Shown here: piece after piece, positions 1-7,856 of the stretch | How the letters are laid out: each line of letters starts with the position of its first letter | Numbering within the stretch: position 1 is the first letter of the stretch | Origin: Methanoplanus endosymbiosus | Lineage (GTDB): Archaea; Halobacteriota; Methanomicrobia; Methanomicrobiales; Methanomicrobiaceae | DNA: 64,000 nucleotides | Direction of reading: 5' to 3' | Assembly: GCF_024662215.1 (NCBI RefSeq) | Contig: NZ_CP096115.1 | Coordinates: forward strand, 2,232,001 to 2,296,000 | The notes under the pieces: generated by a model | Told to the model about the DNA's origin: nothing | The model's database searches: none | The model's input: only the letters and a program-made list of their open reading frames with translations | Position numbers and translations under genes: made by a program

Positions 1-2
1 TT

Positions 3-977
3 GCTGGGTTTTGCTTTAATCTGATAAAAACAAGTAAAAAAACCTTTTTACTGATCCCCTGCCTTGCTGTAATAAAAATAACAGTCGAATCTGAAATTTT
101 TTATTCCAATTATCAAATACATGTTTTTATGTCGAGGGATGAATATTCTTCGGTTCATATTGTGCGAACACTTGTTGCATGGAAAAACAAATCACATTCT
201 ATAGGATTTATGCATGGAGACTATACTATTCCTGGAATAGAAACATCTACCTATTTATTATTTGATAAATATGCAATTTATGGGACTTTTTACAAGAATT
301 TCAATAATTCTGGCTTTAAATCTACACATACAGAAATAATTGGAGCAGGGATTTATGGTCTTGATAAGACATTTTTCTTATCTCAAAAAGGATATTTCCC
401 ACAGATATATAAAGAGATCAAAAAGAATTACAAGATCCTTTTAATAGTTGGAACTTATAGTGGAAATAATATTGACTCCTGTTTTACTAAACAATTATTA
501 AAAAAATATTACTCCGAAGCACTTATGGCAACCGATGAATTTTCTGATTATTTACGTATTATAAAACCTGCAAGTGATGAATTGTCTGATCATGAATTGA
601 ATGAAATAATTCAAGGTCATGAACGAGTCATTGTTGATAAGGATTTATGGATATACAAGCTCATTTTGGTTTCAGATTTAACATTGGTTATTGGAACAAC
701 AACCGTTGGACTTGAATCCCTTGTTGCAGGAAAAAGAGTTCTTTATTATGATGTGTATCATTATCCAGAAAATGTATATGCAAAATACTCTGACCTTCTT
801 GTAGCGTTTAATTATGAACATTTTTACAAGAATATACGTTCTGTTATTAAGGATGATCACTACCTTGATGATAATACCCTTGAATTAATACGAGAAGAGC
901 ACGGGTACCTATTTGATGGTCAGGTTGTTGAACGATTTCGAATAATGTGTCGTTCTCTTGTTAATGGTAAAGAATAA
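3..977 (+). CDS. Partial GT-B-like surface polysaccharide protein (5' end outside window)
   Basis: The reading frame is open from base 3, so the gene starts left of the window; the first internal ATG at 129 is probably not the true start. The last third has a strand followed by GTTTVGLESLVAGKRVLYYD, which resembles the nucleotide-sugar binding part of the C-terminal domain of GT-B glycosyltransferases and surface carbohydrate or CDP-glycerol glycerophosphotransferase-like proteins. No donor or acceptor can be assigned. It faces the KdsC-like gene tail to tail with about 30 bp between them. Base composition is AT-rich like the rest of the island. It could also be a capsule-assembly protein with the same fold. 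Confidence 0.6.
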   Translation, partial: AGFCFNLIKTSKKTFLLIPCLAVIKITVESEIFYSNYQIHVFMSRDEYSSVHIVRTLVAWKNKSHSIGFMHGDYTIPGIETSTYLLFDKYAIYGTFYKNFNNSGFKSTHTEIIGAGIYGLDKTFFLSQKGYFPQIYKEIKKNYKILLIVGTYSGNNIDSCFTKQLLKKYYSEALMATDEFSDYLRIIKPASDELSDHELNEIIQGHERVIVDKDLWIYKLILVSDLTLVIGTTTVGLESLVAGKRVLYYDVYHYPENVYAKYSDLLVAFNYEHFYKNIRSVIKDDHYLDDNTLELIREEHGYLFDGQVVERFRIMCRSLVNGKE

Positions 978-1007
978 AAAAAATAAAGGCTCTATATTTT
1001 TAGTAAC

Positions 1008-1553
1008 TCAGTTTTTGCTTTCATTTGACCAGATAATCATATTTACTAATTCTCTGAACGCTCCATGCCCGCCTTTGCGTTCACAAATATATTTGACCTT
1101 GTTTTTAACAAGGTCTTCAGCATCATCGGGGCAGCATGGAAATCCAACAACTTCAAGTAATGAAAGATCATTGATGTCATCCCCAATAAATGCTACATTT
1201 TGGGCCTTGATGTCATATTTGTTCATAATTTCGAGTCCTTTTAATAGTTTGTCTGTTATGCCAACATGAACTTCTTCAACACTGATTTTTGCGGCTCGGC
1301 TCAGAACAATCCTACTGTTCTCTTTGGTAATAATAACTGGAATTATATTATTCATTCTCAGTAGTTCAAAGCCCATTCCGTCTCTTGTACTGAAACACTT
1401 CAAAAGTTCACCGTTTTCGGAATAATACATGGATCCATCAGTAAGAACACCATCTACATCTGTAATTACCATCATAATTTTATTATTATCCAAAAAACAT
1501 TTTCTTGATTGATCTACTCTTCCTTTTTTTTCAGGAATACTGTTCAAATCCAT
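1008..1553 (-). CDS. KdsC-like HAD-family sugar phosphatase
   Basis: 181 residues, the usual size of the KdsC / N-acylneuraminate-9-phosphatase group. The HAD motifs are complete: DVDGVLTDG with both aspartates (residues 32 and 34), STRDG near 56, a lysine region near 102, and GDDINDL near 124. The family removes phosphate from C8/C9-phosphorylated sugar acids such as KDO-8-phosphate. A strong Shine-Dalgarno (AGGAGG) sits just before the ATG at 1553. With the NeuB-like synthase and cytidylyltransferase nearby, the likely role is the dephosphorylation step of a nonulosonic-acid-like sugar. The exact substrate is not visible. It lies 20 bp after the split radical SAM gene and was probably cotranscribed with it. 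Confidence 0.8.
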   Translation of the reverse strand: MDLNSIPEKKGRVDQSRKCFLDNNKIMMVITDVDGVLTDGSMYYSENGELLKCFSTRDGMGFELLRMNNIIPVIITKENSRIVLSRAAKISVEEVHVGITDKLLKGLEIMNKYDIKAQNVAFIGDDINDLSLLEVVGFPCCPDDAEDLVKNKVKYICERKGGHGAFRELVNMIIWSNESKN

Positions 1554-1574
1554 CTCCTCCTAAATATCCGGATA

Positions 1575-2330
1575 TTAATAAGTAATTTTGTCGTAATGGC
1601 GTGCACCTCTGAATGAAACATCTCCTTTGAAATAGAGGTCATGGTATGTCTGAATCATCTCTTCTGCTTCTTTTTTATCTCCTTCTGTTTTCTCGAAATG
1701 ATCATAGATCAACTCTTTATTTGCCTCAAACAGGAGTGAATAAAATTTCTCTTCAGGAATATCCGTAAAATTTACAAGCATTAAATCAATATTTTTGAAT
1801 TTATTGAAAAAATCATCGGGGCCTTTTAGAAGATTCCGGTTAATTGCTTCATAATATAAATCACAGCCAGGATAAGGAGTAGGCGGTTTAATCGTTCTTA
1901 ATTGAGAGTACACATTATAATCCTTTATTAACTGCAAATCTTCTTTTAAAGATTTTTCTGTATCTCCTAAATTACCCCATAAGATATTCAGTCCATATGC
2001 TATGTTATGTTTCCTTGCTATTTTAGCAGCATCAGTATTTTGCTTTACCGTAGTTCGTTTATTCATTAAGTCTAAGACATTCTGATCTGCTGATTCCATT
2101 CCAAAATTTACAAATGTACACCCGGAATCCTTCAAACACTGAGCTATTTCATCATCAAAAATGTCAACTCTTGCTTGGCATTCATATTTGATGCTTAAAT
2201 CATTTTGTTCCAGAGATTCCTTAAATTCAAAGAGTCGCTTTTTTGAGGAGAGAAATAACTCATCGTTCATTGCAAAAAAACTGACACCATATTTTTCATT
2301 CAAAATTTTGATCTCATCTATAACATTTGT
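1575..2330 (-). pseudogene. 3' part of B12-binding radical SAM gene split by IS element
   Basis: This fragment encodes the C-terminal half of a radical SAM protein: a barrel segment ('MNDELFLSSKKRL', then 'GMESADQNVLDLMNKRTT', typical of Elp3/B12-binding radical SAM proteins) and a helical C-terminus. It lacks the cobalamin domain and the CxxxCxxC cluster, which lie in the 5' part at 4207-4908. Deleting the IS and one copy of the 8-bp duplication joins the halves in frame (..RSITNV-IDEIKILNEKYG..) as one protein of about 474 residues. A separate ATG at 2303 could start a remnant, but it would have no iron-sulfur cluster. Confidence 0.85.
2323..2330. repeat. 8-bp target-site duplication, left copy
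   Basis: ACATTTGT directly abuts the IS terminus GTATCATATCC. The identical octamer is at 4232-4239 on the other side. Eight bases is the length typical of IS66-family insertion. Confidence 0.92.
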
Positions 2331-4231
2331 GTATCATATCCAAAATCGGAGAAATAGGTTAAAAATGAATTTTTATAAGTTGGATGAAATGTATCTGTGT
2401 TGACCTACCGGTACATTTGAAAGGTCCTCTTTTGTAGCAACTGAATTTTTACCCTCTATTTTAAGATCATCCAAGGTTGCTTTCTGGTTTTTGCATGCTA
2501 TTATCTCAGCAAGTGATTTTTGTCTATGACCATTTATGATCAAACCGGCTATATGATCAAAGGGATTTATGTCCAACTTCTTAGCAGTTTTAACAATTGT
2601 TAAATTTCTGTCTACAACATTTGTTCCTTTCTCATTTCTTGTAAATAAGCTTATATCACGATGTCTGACCTGTGCTCGTGCTCCAAGCTCAGCATCATTA
2701 TTATGAAGAGGGACGTGAGGGTGATCTAAGAATGTGAGTAAGAAGTCTTTATTCCGGTGTGTCTTCTCAATTCTTAGGTTCAACTCTTTATATTCAGTCT
2801 CGCTGTTAAATAACTCATCAAAGTCCTTTCTAATTTTTAATGCCCACTCTGGAGATGGATTGTCTTTATATGCTCTCATCTCTCTGTAAAATGCCCAAAA
2901 CCGATCCATGAAATCTTCATGGACTTTTCTCATTACAGCAGTTTTAGGTTTTAATTTTTTATAGTGTCTGGCTTCATGAACCCAACATAACTGGTGTTCT
3001 TCAGTGATATTGTCGTATTGGGGTGCATCATCTGTAAGAAGAATTTTTGGAACTGGGTAATCTTTCTGTGATCTGTAATAAGCAATCAATCCAGCCTCAG
3101 TAACTCGCTTTTTAAGCGTTTTAAATCCTTCTTGACCAAATAACTCAACCAAACTATTTTCTAATTCAAATTCACTAAAGCAAGAGTTGTAAATATTTTC
3201 TCTAAGTTTTTTGATCCATTTTTTTGCGGTTCTAAGATTGGATAAATGTTCAAAGGCAAACTCATTGAATAGGTACTTGGGTTCTAAAACTTCCATAATG
3301 TGCTTAACTATGCTAATTCTATCCTTTTTTGGAGAAGTTCTAAATGCTGTGAAATTATGGTTTGAAAAGATATGTGTATTATATTGAGTGCCATTTACAT
3401 TAGCTCCAGTTGTATCTGTCTGGAGGTAATCGGAGGACTTTATTCCTTCTTTTAGTATATCTTCCGATTCTTTATCTAAAACCTCATTCTTTTCAGTTAA
3501 TTTCCTTGAGATTGTAGATTGGGCTATAAAGATACCATGGTTATTTAAAAAGGCTCTAATTCCATTTTCACTCATTCCACAAATTGCTTTGCATTCAATA
3601 ATAAGTGCCTTTATTCCAGGACCAAATTCTCCACCATATCCTTGAGGTCGATCAGTTAAGAGATATCTTCCTTCTGAAGGGGAATAATATTTTTCAAGTA
3701 AAAACTTTGTATTTCTCGGACGAATTTCAATGTCCTGTATGATTAATTCAGAAAAGCCTTTAAAAACTGCATCTTTCGGAAGTTTATTTTTGTCAGAGTA
3801 CCAGATCTTTTCTTCATGGATTTCGATTTTATGATTACGTTTTCCTCTGCCTTTATTTGGATTATTTTGATCTGATTTCTCTTTTTTTGAGCGTTCCTCC
3901 TCAGTAGAATGATTTTTATTGCCAGAACCCCCTTTTCTTTTTCCTTTTTTTGCGGCTTCCGGCCTACCCTGTTCACCAATTAGATGATTGTAATCATCTC
4001 TGAGTTGAAGATGCTCTTCATATAATTTATCGTATTTTGCAGATAGTTCCTCAAAGGCTGAGATGAGCAAATATATTATGTCTTTATCCGGAGAATTATC
4101 TATCCGATCAGGAGTTATTACGGATTCTAATTCTTTGAAGATACCATTTGACATAATGTATTCTATATTTTGAATTTATAAGTACAAATTATTATCCATT
4201 ATCACATTACCTCACATTATGGATATGATAC
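2331..4231 (-). mobile_element. Complete IS66-like insertion sequence (1901 bp)
   Basis: Ends are inverted repeats that begin GTATCATATCCA on both sides (left 2331 onward, right ending at 4231). Both are flanked by the duplicated octamer ACATTTGT. The element holds one transposase gene on the minus strand and lacks the tnpA/tnpB accessory genes of classic IS66. The perfect duplication and intact transposase mean it is a recent insertion. Two decayed copies of the same or a very close element lie at 13995-15046 and 15905-16313. Confidence 0.92.
2373..4154 (-). CDS. IS66-like DDE transposase
   Basis: 593 residues, apparently intact. Order: an N-terminal coiled-coil/charged region with a Lys-rich linker (about 60-110), then a DDE core with SSDYLQTDTTGANVNGTQYN (first Asp), LLTDDAPQYDN (second Asp) followed by a CWVHEARHYKKL block, and the C-terminal HNNDAELGARAQVRHRDIS block that matches the IS66 'NNxAExxxRxxxxxRK' signature with the catalytic Glu. 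It acts on the ends of its own element. The ATG at 4154 is 77 bp inside the right end of the element. It differs from the copy at 13995-15004 in only a few residues, so the two are close relatives. Confidence 0.92.
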   Translation of the reverse strand: MSNGIFKELESVITPDRIDNSPDKDIIYLLISAFEELSAKYDKLYEEHLQLRDDYNHLIGEQGRPEAAKKGKRKGGSGNKNHSTEEERSKKEKSDQNNPNKGRGKRNHKIEIHEEKIWYSDKNKLPKDAVFKGFSELIIQDIEIRPRNTKFLLEKYYSPSEGRYLLTDRPQGYGGEFGPGIKALIIECKAICGMSENGIRAFLNNHGIFIAQSTISRKLTEKNEVLDKESEDILKEGIKSSDYLQTDTTGANVNGTQYNTHIFSNHNFTAFRTSPKKDRISIVKHIMEVLEPKYLFNEFAFEHLSNLRTAKKWIKKLRENIYNSCFSEFELENSLVELFGQEGFKTLKKRVTEAGLIAYYRSQKDYPVPKILLTDDAPQYDNITEEHQLCWVHEARHYKKLKPKTAVMRKVHEDFMDRFWAFYREMRAYKDNPSPEWALKIRKDFDELFNSETEYKELNLRIEKTHRNKDFLLTFLDHPHVPLHNNDAELGARAQVRHRDISLFTRNEKGTNVVDRNLTIVKTAKKLDINPFDHIAGLIINGHRQKSLAEIIACKNQKATLDDLKIEGKNSVATKEDLSNVPVGQHRYISSNL

Positions 4232-4908
4232 ACATTTGTAATACTCCGGAACCTAATTCCTTTTTCAAGACGGTAACAAAAGTTGCAACGATTAGTACAA
4301 CCACGACTTGTAATGATGGGAATTGATTTATCTTTAGGATTCATTCCATAAAATTTTAAACAGGTTGTATACTCATCCATAGGAAATAAGGACCATTCAG
4401 GAAATGGAATTGTGTCCAGTTTTCTGATTGGTTTCCTTCGCTCATTAATACTGATCTTTCCATTGATATTATAGGCAACTCCCTGAATTTTTGAAATATC
4501 CCCGTTATTCACTTTACAGTTGACAAGATCAACGAGGGTCTCTTCACCTTCACCAATAGCTACAATATCAGCGCTGGTGGTTTTTAAAATATATTCAGGA
4601 ATTGCAGAAGGGCCATGTCCTCCAAGGACAAGCCAGGCATCTTTCTTATGTGAATTTATTGTTTTACATAATTCGACTACCGTTTCTTTAAATCGTGCTG
4701 CCAGAAAACCAAGCCCGATAATATCAAAACTCTCTTTTTTTAGATATTCAGCTAATTCCTCATTTGTGTAATGATAAATATCCTGACAATAAACACTAAC
4801 TTCATAGCCATTGGCTTTTAAACATGCAGCCATATATCCTACACCGGATGGAAAATAATTATCTTTTTGATAGACATCATGTACAATAAACAGAATTTTA
4901 CCCTTCAT
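4207..4908 (-). pseudogene. 5' part of B12-binding radical SAM gene split by IS element
   Basis: The N-terminal fragment carries a cobalamin-binding-like domain (residues about 1-130: KILFIVHDVYQKDNYFPSGVGYMAACLKANG.., then LVLGGHGPSAIPE and ADIVAIGEGEETL) and the radical SAM cluster motif CTNRCNFCYR. The frame continues only 25 bp into the IS and stops at 4207. The ATG at 4908 follows a GAGGTGA Shine-Dalgarno. The original gene ran from 4908 to 1575 and would have encoded a class-B-type radical SAM enzyme, a group that often does methyl transfer or other modifications in polysaccharide and natural-product pathways. In its present form the catalytic barrel is cut. Confidence 0.85.
4232..4239. 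repeat. 8-bp target-site duplication, right copy
   Basis: ACATTTGT, identical to 2323-2330, directly outside the right terminus of the IS66-like element. Confidence 0.92.
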
Positions 4909-5081
4909 CACTCACCTCTTCCGATATTTTTAATCTAAACTATTAAATTTTTGAGATTATTAATTCCTACAATAAAGTATTTGTAATTAGAACTAATTTA
5001 ATTAATATGAAATTCTTTTCATTATCATTACAAAATTACTTTATTCTACTAAATAGACAATAAAAGCCTACATTTTTATAA

Positions 5082-5873
5082 TTATTTATCCTTTAATTTT
5101 ACTGATCCATAAAGGTTATTATAACGTTGACTGTATTTTTCCTGCATTTTTTCATTTATCAGGACAATTTCCGGATGGGCCTTGAGAAGCCGGAGAATTT
5201 CCCTTAAGGAAAAAAATCCCCCTTCCGTATAAAGATGATCAAAAACAGTACTAAAAAATTCATAATCCTCCTGATAGTCCAAAGTCATTCTTAGATCCGG
5301 CTGATTTAATTCCACGTTCTTGACCTGAATATTCTTAACATTAAACAATCCAGTTTTAGTAAAAAATCTTTCCTGACCCTGTGTGTCATCAACATCCTTA
5401 ATTTCGCATATTTTCCTGAGAGCGGAAACTCTGATACCTGTCGGAGTTACACCGAAAGGTAATCCTTTACAGGTAATATAGTCATATTCACTTGTCTGTA
5501 ATTCATGCACAATTAGATCAATATATTCCGGGTCACAAAAAACATCATCAGCTTCAGCGCTGATAAAAGAGTCTGCTTTGAAATGATCTGCTGTATCCAG
5601 CCACCTTTGAAGTATATCAGTAGGGTGACCTCTAAAAATTTTGATGCTACAGCGACGAGCAATTTCCTCGAAAACATCATCCTCCGGAAGTACAGTGGTA
5701 CAAATTACAAATAATTTTGATTTATGCGAATTTTTTACCCTTGTTATCATCTGTTCAATAATTGGTTTACCACATATAGGCAACAGATGTTTTCCAGGCA
5801 GGCGTGTTGAACCGACACGGGCAGTGATGAATACAGGAATATTCTCTTTGGTAAATTGTTTTGAATCGTTCAT
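5082..5873 (-). CDS. SpsF-like / CMP-sugar cytidylyltransferase family protein
   Basis: 263 residues with an N-terminal nucleotidyltransferase Rossmann fold: 'ITARVGSTRLPGKHL' (residues about 17-31) is the nucleotide-binding loop of the KdsB/NeuA/SpsF cytidylyltransferases, followed by GKPIIEQMITRV, and by EADDVFCDPEYID holding a metal-binding Asp region. Family members load a sugar acid onto CMP. SpsF-type members are known from spore-coat and surface-glycan loci. It is followed on the same strand, after about 170 bp, by the split radical SAM gene and the HAD phosphatase, and faces the neuB-like gene divergently across a 630-bp gap. The likely role is activation of the product of that synthase; the sugar itself is inferred. 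Confidence 0.78.
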   Translation of the reverse strand: MNDSKQFTKENIPVFITARVGSTRLPGKHLLPICGKPIIEQMITRVKNSHKSKLFVICTTVLPEDDVFEEIARRCSIKIFRGHPTDILQRWLDTADHFKADSFISAEADDVFCDPEYIDLIVHELQTSEYDYITCKGLPFGVTPTGIRVSALRKICEIKDVDDTQGQERFFTKTGLFNVKNIQVKNVELNQPDLRMTLDYQEDYEFFSTVFDHLYTEGGFFSLREILRLLKAHPEIVLINEKMQEKYSQRYNNLYGSVKLKDK

Positions 5874-6501
5874 TGTTGTAGTTTCCTTTTTTTGATATTA
5901 TCTCTATCATACTCGATGGCGGATATAATTATTTAGTAATTTGTATTAGTTATGTTATATTAGTTATTTTTTCTGTCCAAGTCCGTCAAAACTGAACACT
6001 CCTTCCACATGGAGTGAACACTTAAAATCAAACCTCATAATATATTTGGCAAAACCCTTGCGCAGTTCGCTTCGCGAACGCGCTCTGGCCTCAGGGCTTG
6101 CGCTTGAGTGATGGCCTGCTTCAAGAATACACTCGCGGGTATTTTCAGCAGGCGAGAGATTATTCTGTGATCTGTTATCATATGCGCAAATGATCCAAAT
6201 TAGGGTGAATTATAAAAATAAGCCTAATTTGTTGCCAATTGTCTGTAAATTTAGGTGGGGAAAACTACTATGGAGATATTATTATTTTCAGCTTCATAAT
6301 CTATTCAATGTTGCCGGAAAGGGTGTTCAGTGTCAGACGGAAAAGGTGTTTAATTCAGACGTAATATACAGATGAATGGATCAGTAATAAGTTAAAATTC
6401 AGAACTTATGTAGAGTGTATCGGGTGATGGGGGTTTTAGAGAAATACTGAATTTGTTAATATCCTTTATTCTAAAATAGTTTAAGAGATGATTAATATTA
6501 C
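5874..6501. other. Non-coding gap with several hairpins, probable mobile-element remnant
   Basis: No convincing gene. The segment holds an imperfect inverted repeat pair (5981-6006 with 6316-6341), a GTTCGC-TTC-GCGAAC hairpin near 6066, a larger hairpin GCCTGCT..AGCAGGC at about 6114-6153, and the 9-bp inverted repeat CAAATTAGG (6196-6204) / CCTAATTTG (6223-6231). A 61-codon frame at 6190-6375 looks random. The divergent promoters of the cytidylyltransferase and neuB-like genes must lie at its two edges. Confidence 0.5.
5981..6341. repeat. Imperfect inverted repeat pair bounding about 360 bp (MITE-like)
   Basis: The left arm, 5981-6006, begins GTCCGTCAAAACTGAACACT. The reverse complement of the right arm, 6316-6341, begins TCCGTCTGACACTGAACACC. 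A third copy of this end sequence, TCCGTCTGACCCTGAACA, lies at 11613-11630 next to the group II intron end. The shared end suggests a transposable-element terminus; no transposase is present between the arms. Confidence 0.45.
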
Positions 6502-7350
6502 ATGGATTTTGAAAACTTAGAAAGCCCATATTTTATTGGAGAAATTGGCATTAATCATAATGGTGATCTTCAAATTGCCAAAAAACTAATGGACGCCGTT
6601 TTTGCATGTGGCTGGGATTGCGTCAAATTCCAAAAGAGAAATCCCGATGTCTGTGTTCCGGAAAAACAAAAAAATGTAATTCGTGATACTCCCTGGGGTA
6701 AGATGACCTATCTTGACTATAAATATAAAGTTGAATTTGGGAAAACCGAATATGATTATATCAATAAGTACTGCAAAGAAAAACCTCTTAACTGGACAAC
6801 GTCAGTATGGGATTTGGATAGCTTGCAGTTTACAATAAATTATGATGTACCATTTATCAAAATACCTTCTGCTCTGCTTACAAATCTTGAGCTGTTAAAA
6901 GAGGCAGCCCAGACTGATATTCCCCTTATAGTTTCAACGGGAATGTCTACATTTGAGGAAATCGACACAGCTATAAATTTAATTACAAAACATGGAGCAA
7001 AACCTGTTTTGATGCATACAAATTCCAGTTATCCTACACCCAATTCTGAATTAAATCTGAATCTTATCCCTGTGCTAAAAAAGAGATACGATTGTATAAT
7101 TGGTTATTCTGGACATGAATATGATTTGGAACCAACAGTTATTGCAGTGGCCTTGGGAGCTCAGGTAATTGAACGGCATATTACTATTTCGCACAATCTG
7201 TGGGGGACTGATCAAAAATCAAGTCTGGAAGTTCACGCAATGGATCTGCTTAAAAAAAGGGCAAATGAAATATGGAATATGCTTGGTTCTTCTGACAAGG
7301 TTGTAACTCCCAGTGAAATACCTATTCGGGAAAAATTACGAATTTCCTGA
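6502..7350 (+). CDS. NeuB-like sialic/nonulosonic acid synthase
   Basis: 282 residues matching the TIM-barrel catalytic domain of NeuB: GEIGINHNGD at 13-22 (the barrel entry strand), VKFQKRNPD near 42, the IKIPSALLTNLELL block, STGMSTFEEID, MHTNSSYPTPNSELNL, GYSGHE and ALGAQVIERHIT. The family condenses phosphoenolpyruvate with an N-acyl amino sugar or its phosphate to a nine-carbon sugar acid. The usual C-terminal SAF (antifreeze-like) domain, about 60 residues, is absent: the protein stops soon after the barrel. Either the SAF domain is dispensable in this subfamily or it was lost when mobile DNA landed 28 bp downstream. The start follows a GAGATGA-like ribosome binding site. Confidence 0.85.
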   Translation: MDFENLESPYFIGEIGINHNGDLQIAKKLMDAVFACGWDCVKFQKRNPDVCVPEKQKNVIRDTPWGKMTYLDYKYKVEFGKTEYDYINKYCKEKPLNWTTSVWDLDSLQFTINYDVPFIKIPSALLTNLELLKEAAQTDIPLIVSTGMSTFEEIDTAINLITKHGAKPVLMHTNSSYPTPNSELNLNLIPVLKKRYDCIIGYSGHEYDLEPTVIAVALGAQVIERHITISHNLWGTDQKSSLEVHAMDLLKKRANEIWNMLGSSDKVVTPSEIPIREKLRIS

Positions 7351-7541
7351 TACTTTTTTTCCTGATTAAAGTGTTGTATCTTACTTTCCGCAGATCTAAA
7401 AAACGTTTTAGCATAATTTATTCTGAACTAAATGAAAATTTTCGCTTTAAATCAAAATAGGGCCATTTAGTTTGGTTTTGTCAAATCAGCACTTTTAATT
7501 TGAAACATTTCATGCCGTTTTAACCTAACTCTGGCAAACAA

Positions 7542-7574
7542 TATTCTCACTTGTATAATTTGGTTGTGAGAATA
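7542..7574 (-). terminator. Hairpin directly downstream of the DUF2080 gene
   Basis: TATTCTCAC (7542-7550) pairs perfectly with GTGAGAATA (7566-7574). On the minus strand it starts 3 bp after the DUF2080 stop codon. No strong T tract follows, so RNA stabilisation is an alternative. Confidence 0.4.
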
Positions 7575-7577
7575 TGA

Positions 7578-7736
7578 TCATTCCTTTACAACAATGACAT
7601 ATGCTCTCCAGCCTCTGTATTTTTTTGGTACATCGACTTTAGCAGAGTTGCCAAACGGTGTAACTTTCTTTTCATAAACTACTTCTACTTCTTCCTGTAA
7701 GGTGAAATTCTTCTCAACAACATCTACTTTTCTCAC
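7578..7736 (-). CDS. DUF2080-family transposon-encoded small protein
   Basis: 52 residues from a GTG start, too short for most length cut-offs. The central KKVTPFGNSAKVDVPKKY and the end RAYVIVVKE are the hallmarks of DUF2080 (Pfam 'transposon-encoded protein'), common beside transposases in Methanosarcina and relatives. The fold predicted from such sequences is a small beta-barrel like AbrB or SpoVT DNA-binding proteins, so a role in controlling the element is possible but unproven. It is divergent from the transposase and lies inside the element's inverted repeats, so it belongs to the element. Confidence 0.8.
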   Translation of the reverse strand: MRKVDVVEKNFTLQEEVEVVYEKKVTPFGNSAKVDVPKKYRGWRAYVIVVKE

Positions 7737-7856
7737 ACTTAAATATATCTATGGATATCCCTAAATACTTTGTGATCGAAATATATAGGATATGTTGATT
7801 CCCCACCTGGATTTGAGATACTGGGTACAGTTTACTTTTGGGTTTGGTGAAAAGCA

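Noticed and set aside
6190-6375. 61-codon frame in the 5874-6501 gap
   Set aside because: Composition looks random, it crosses an inverted repeat, and there is no ribosome binding site.
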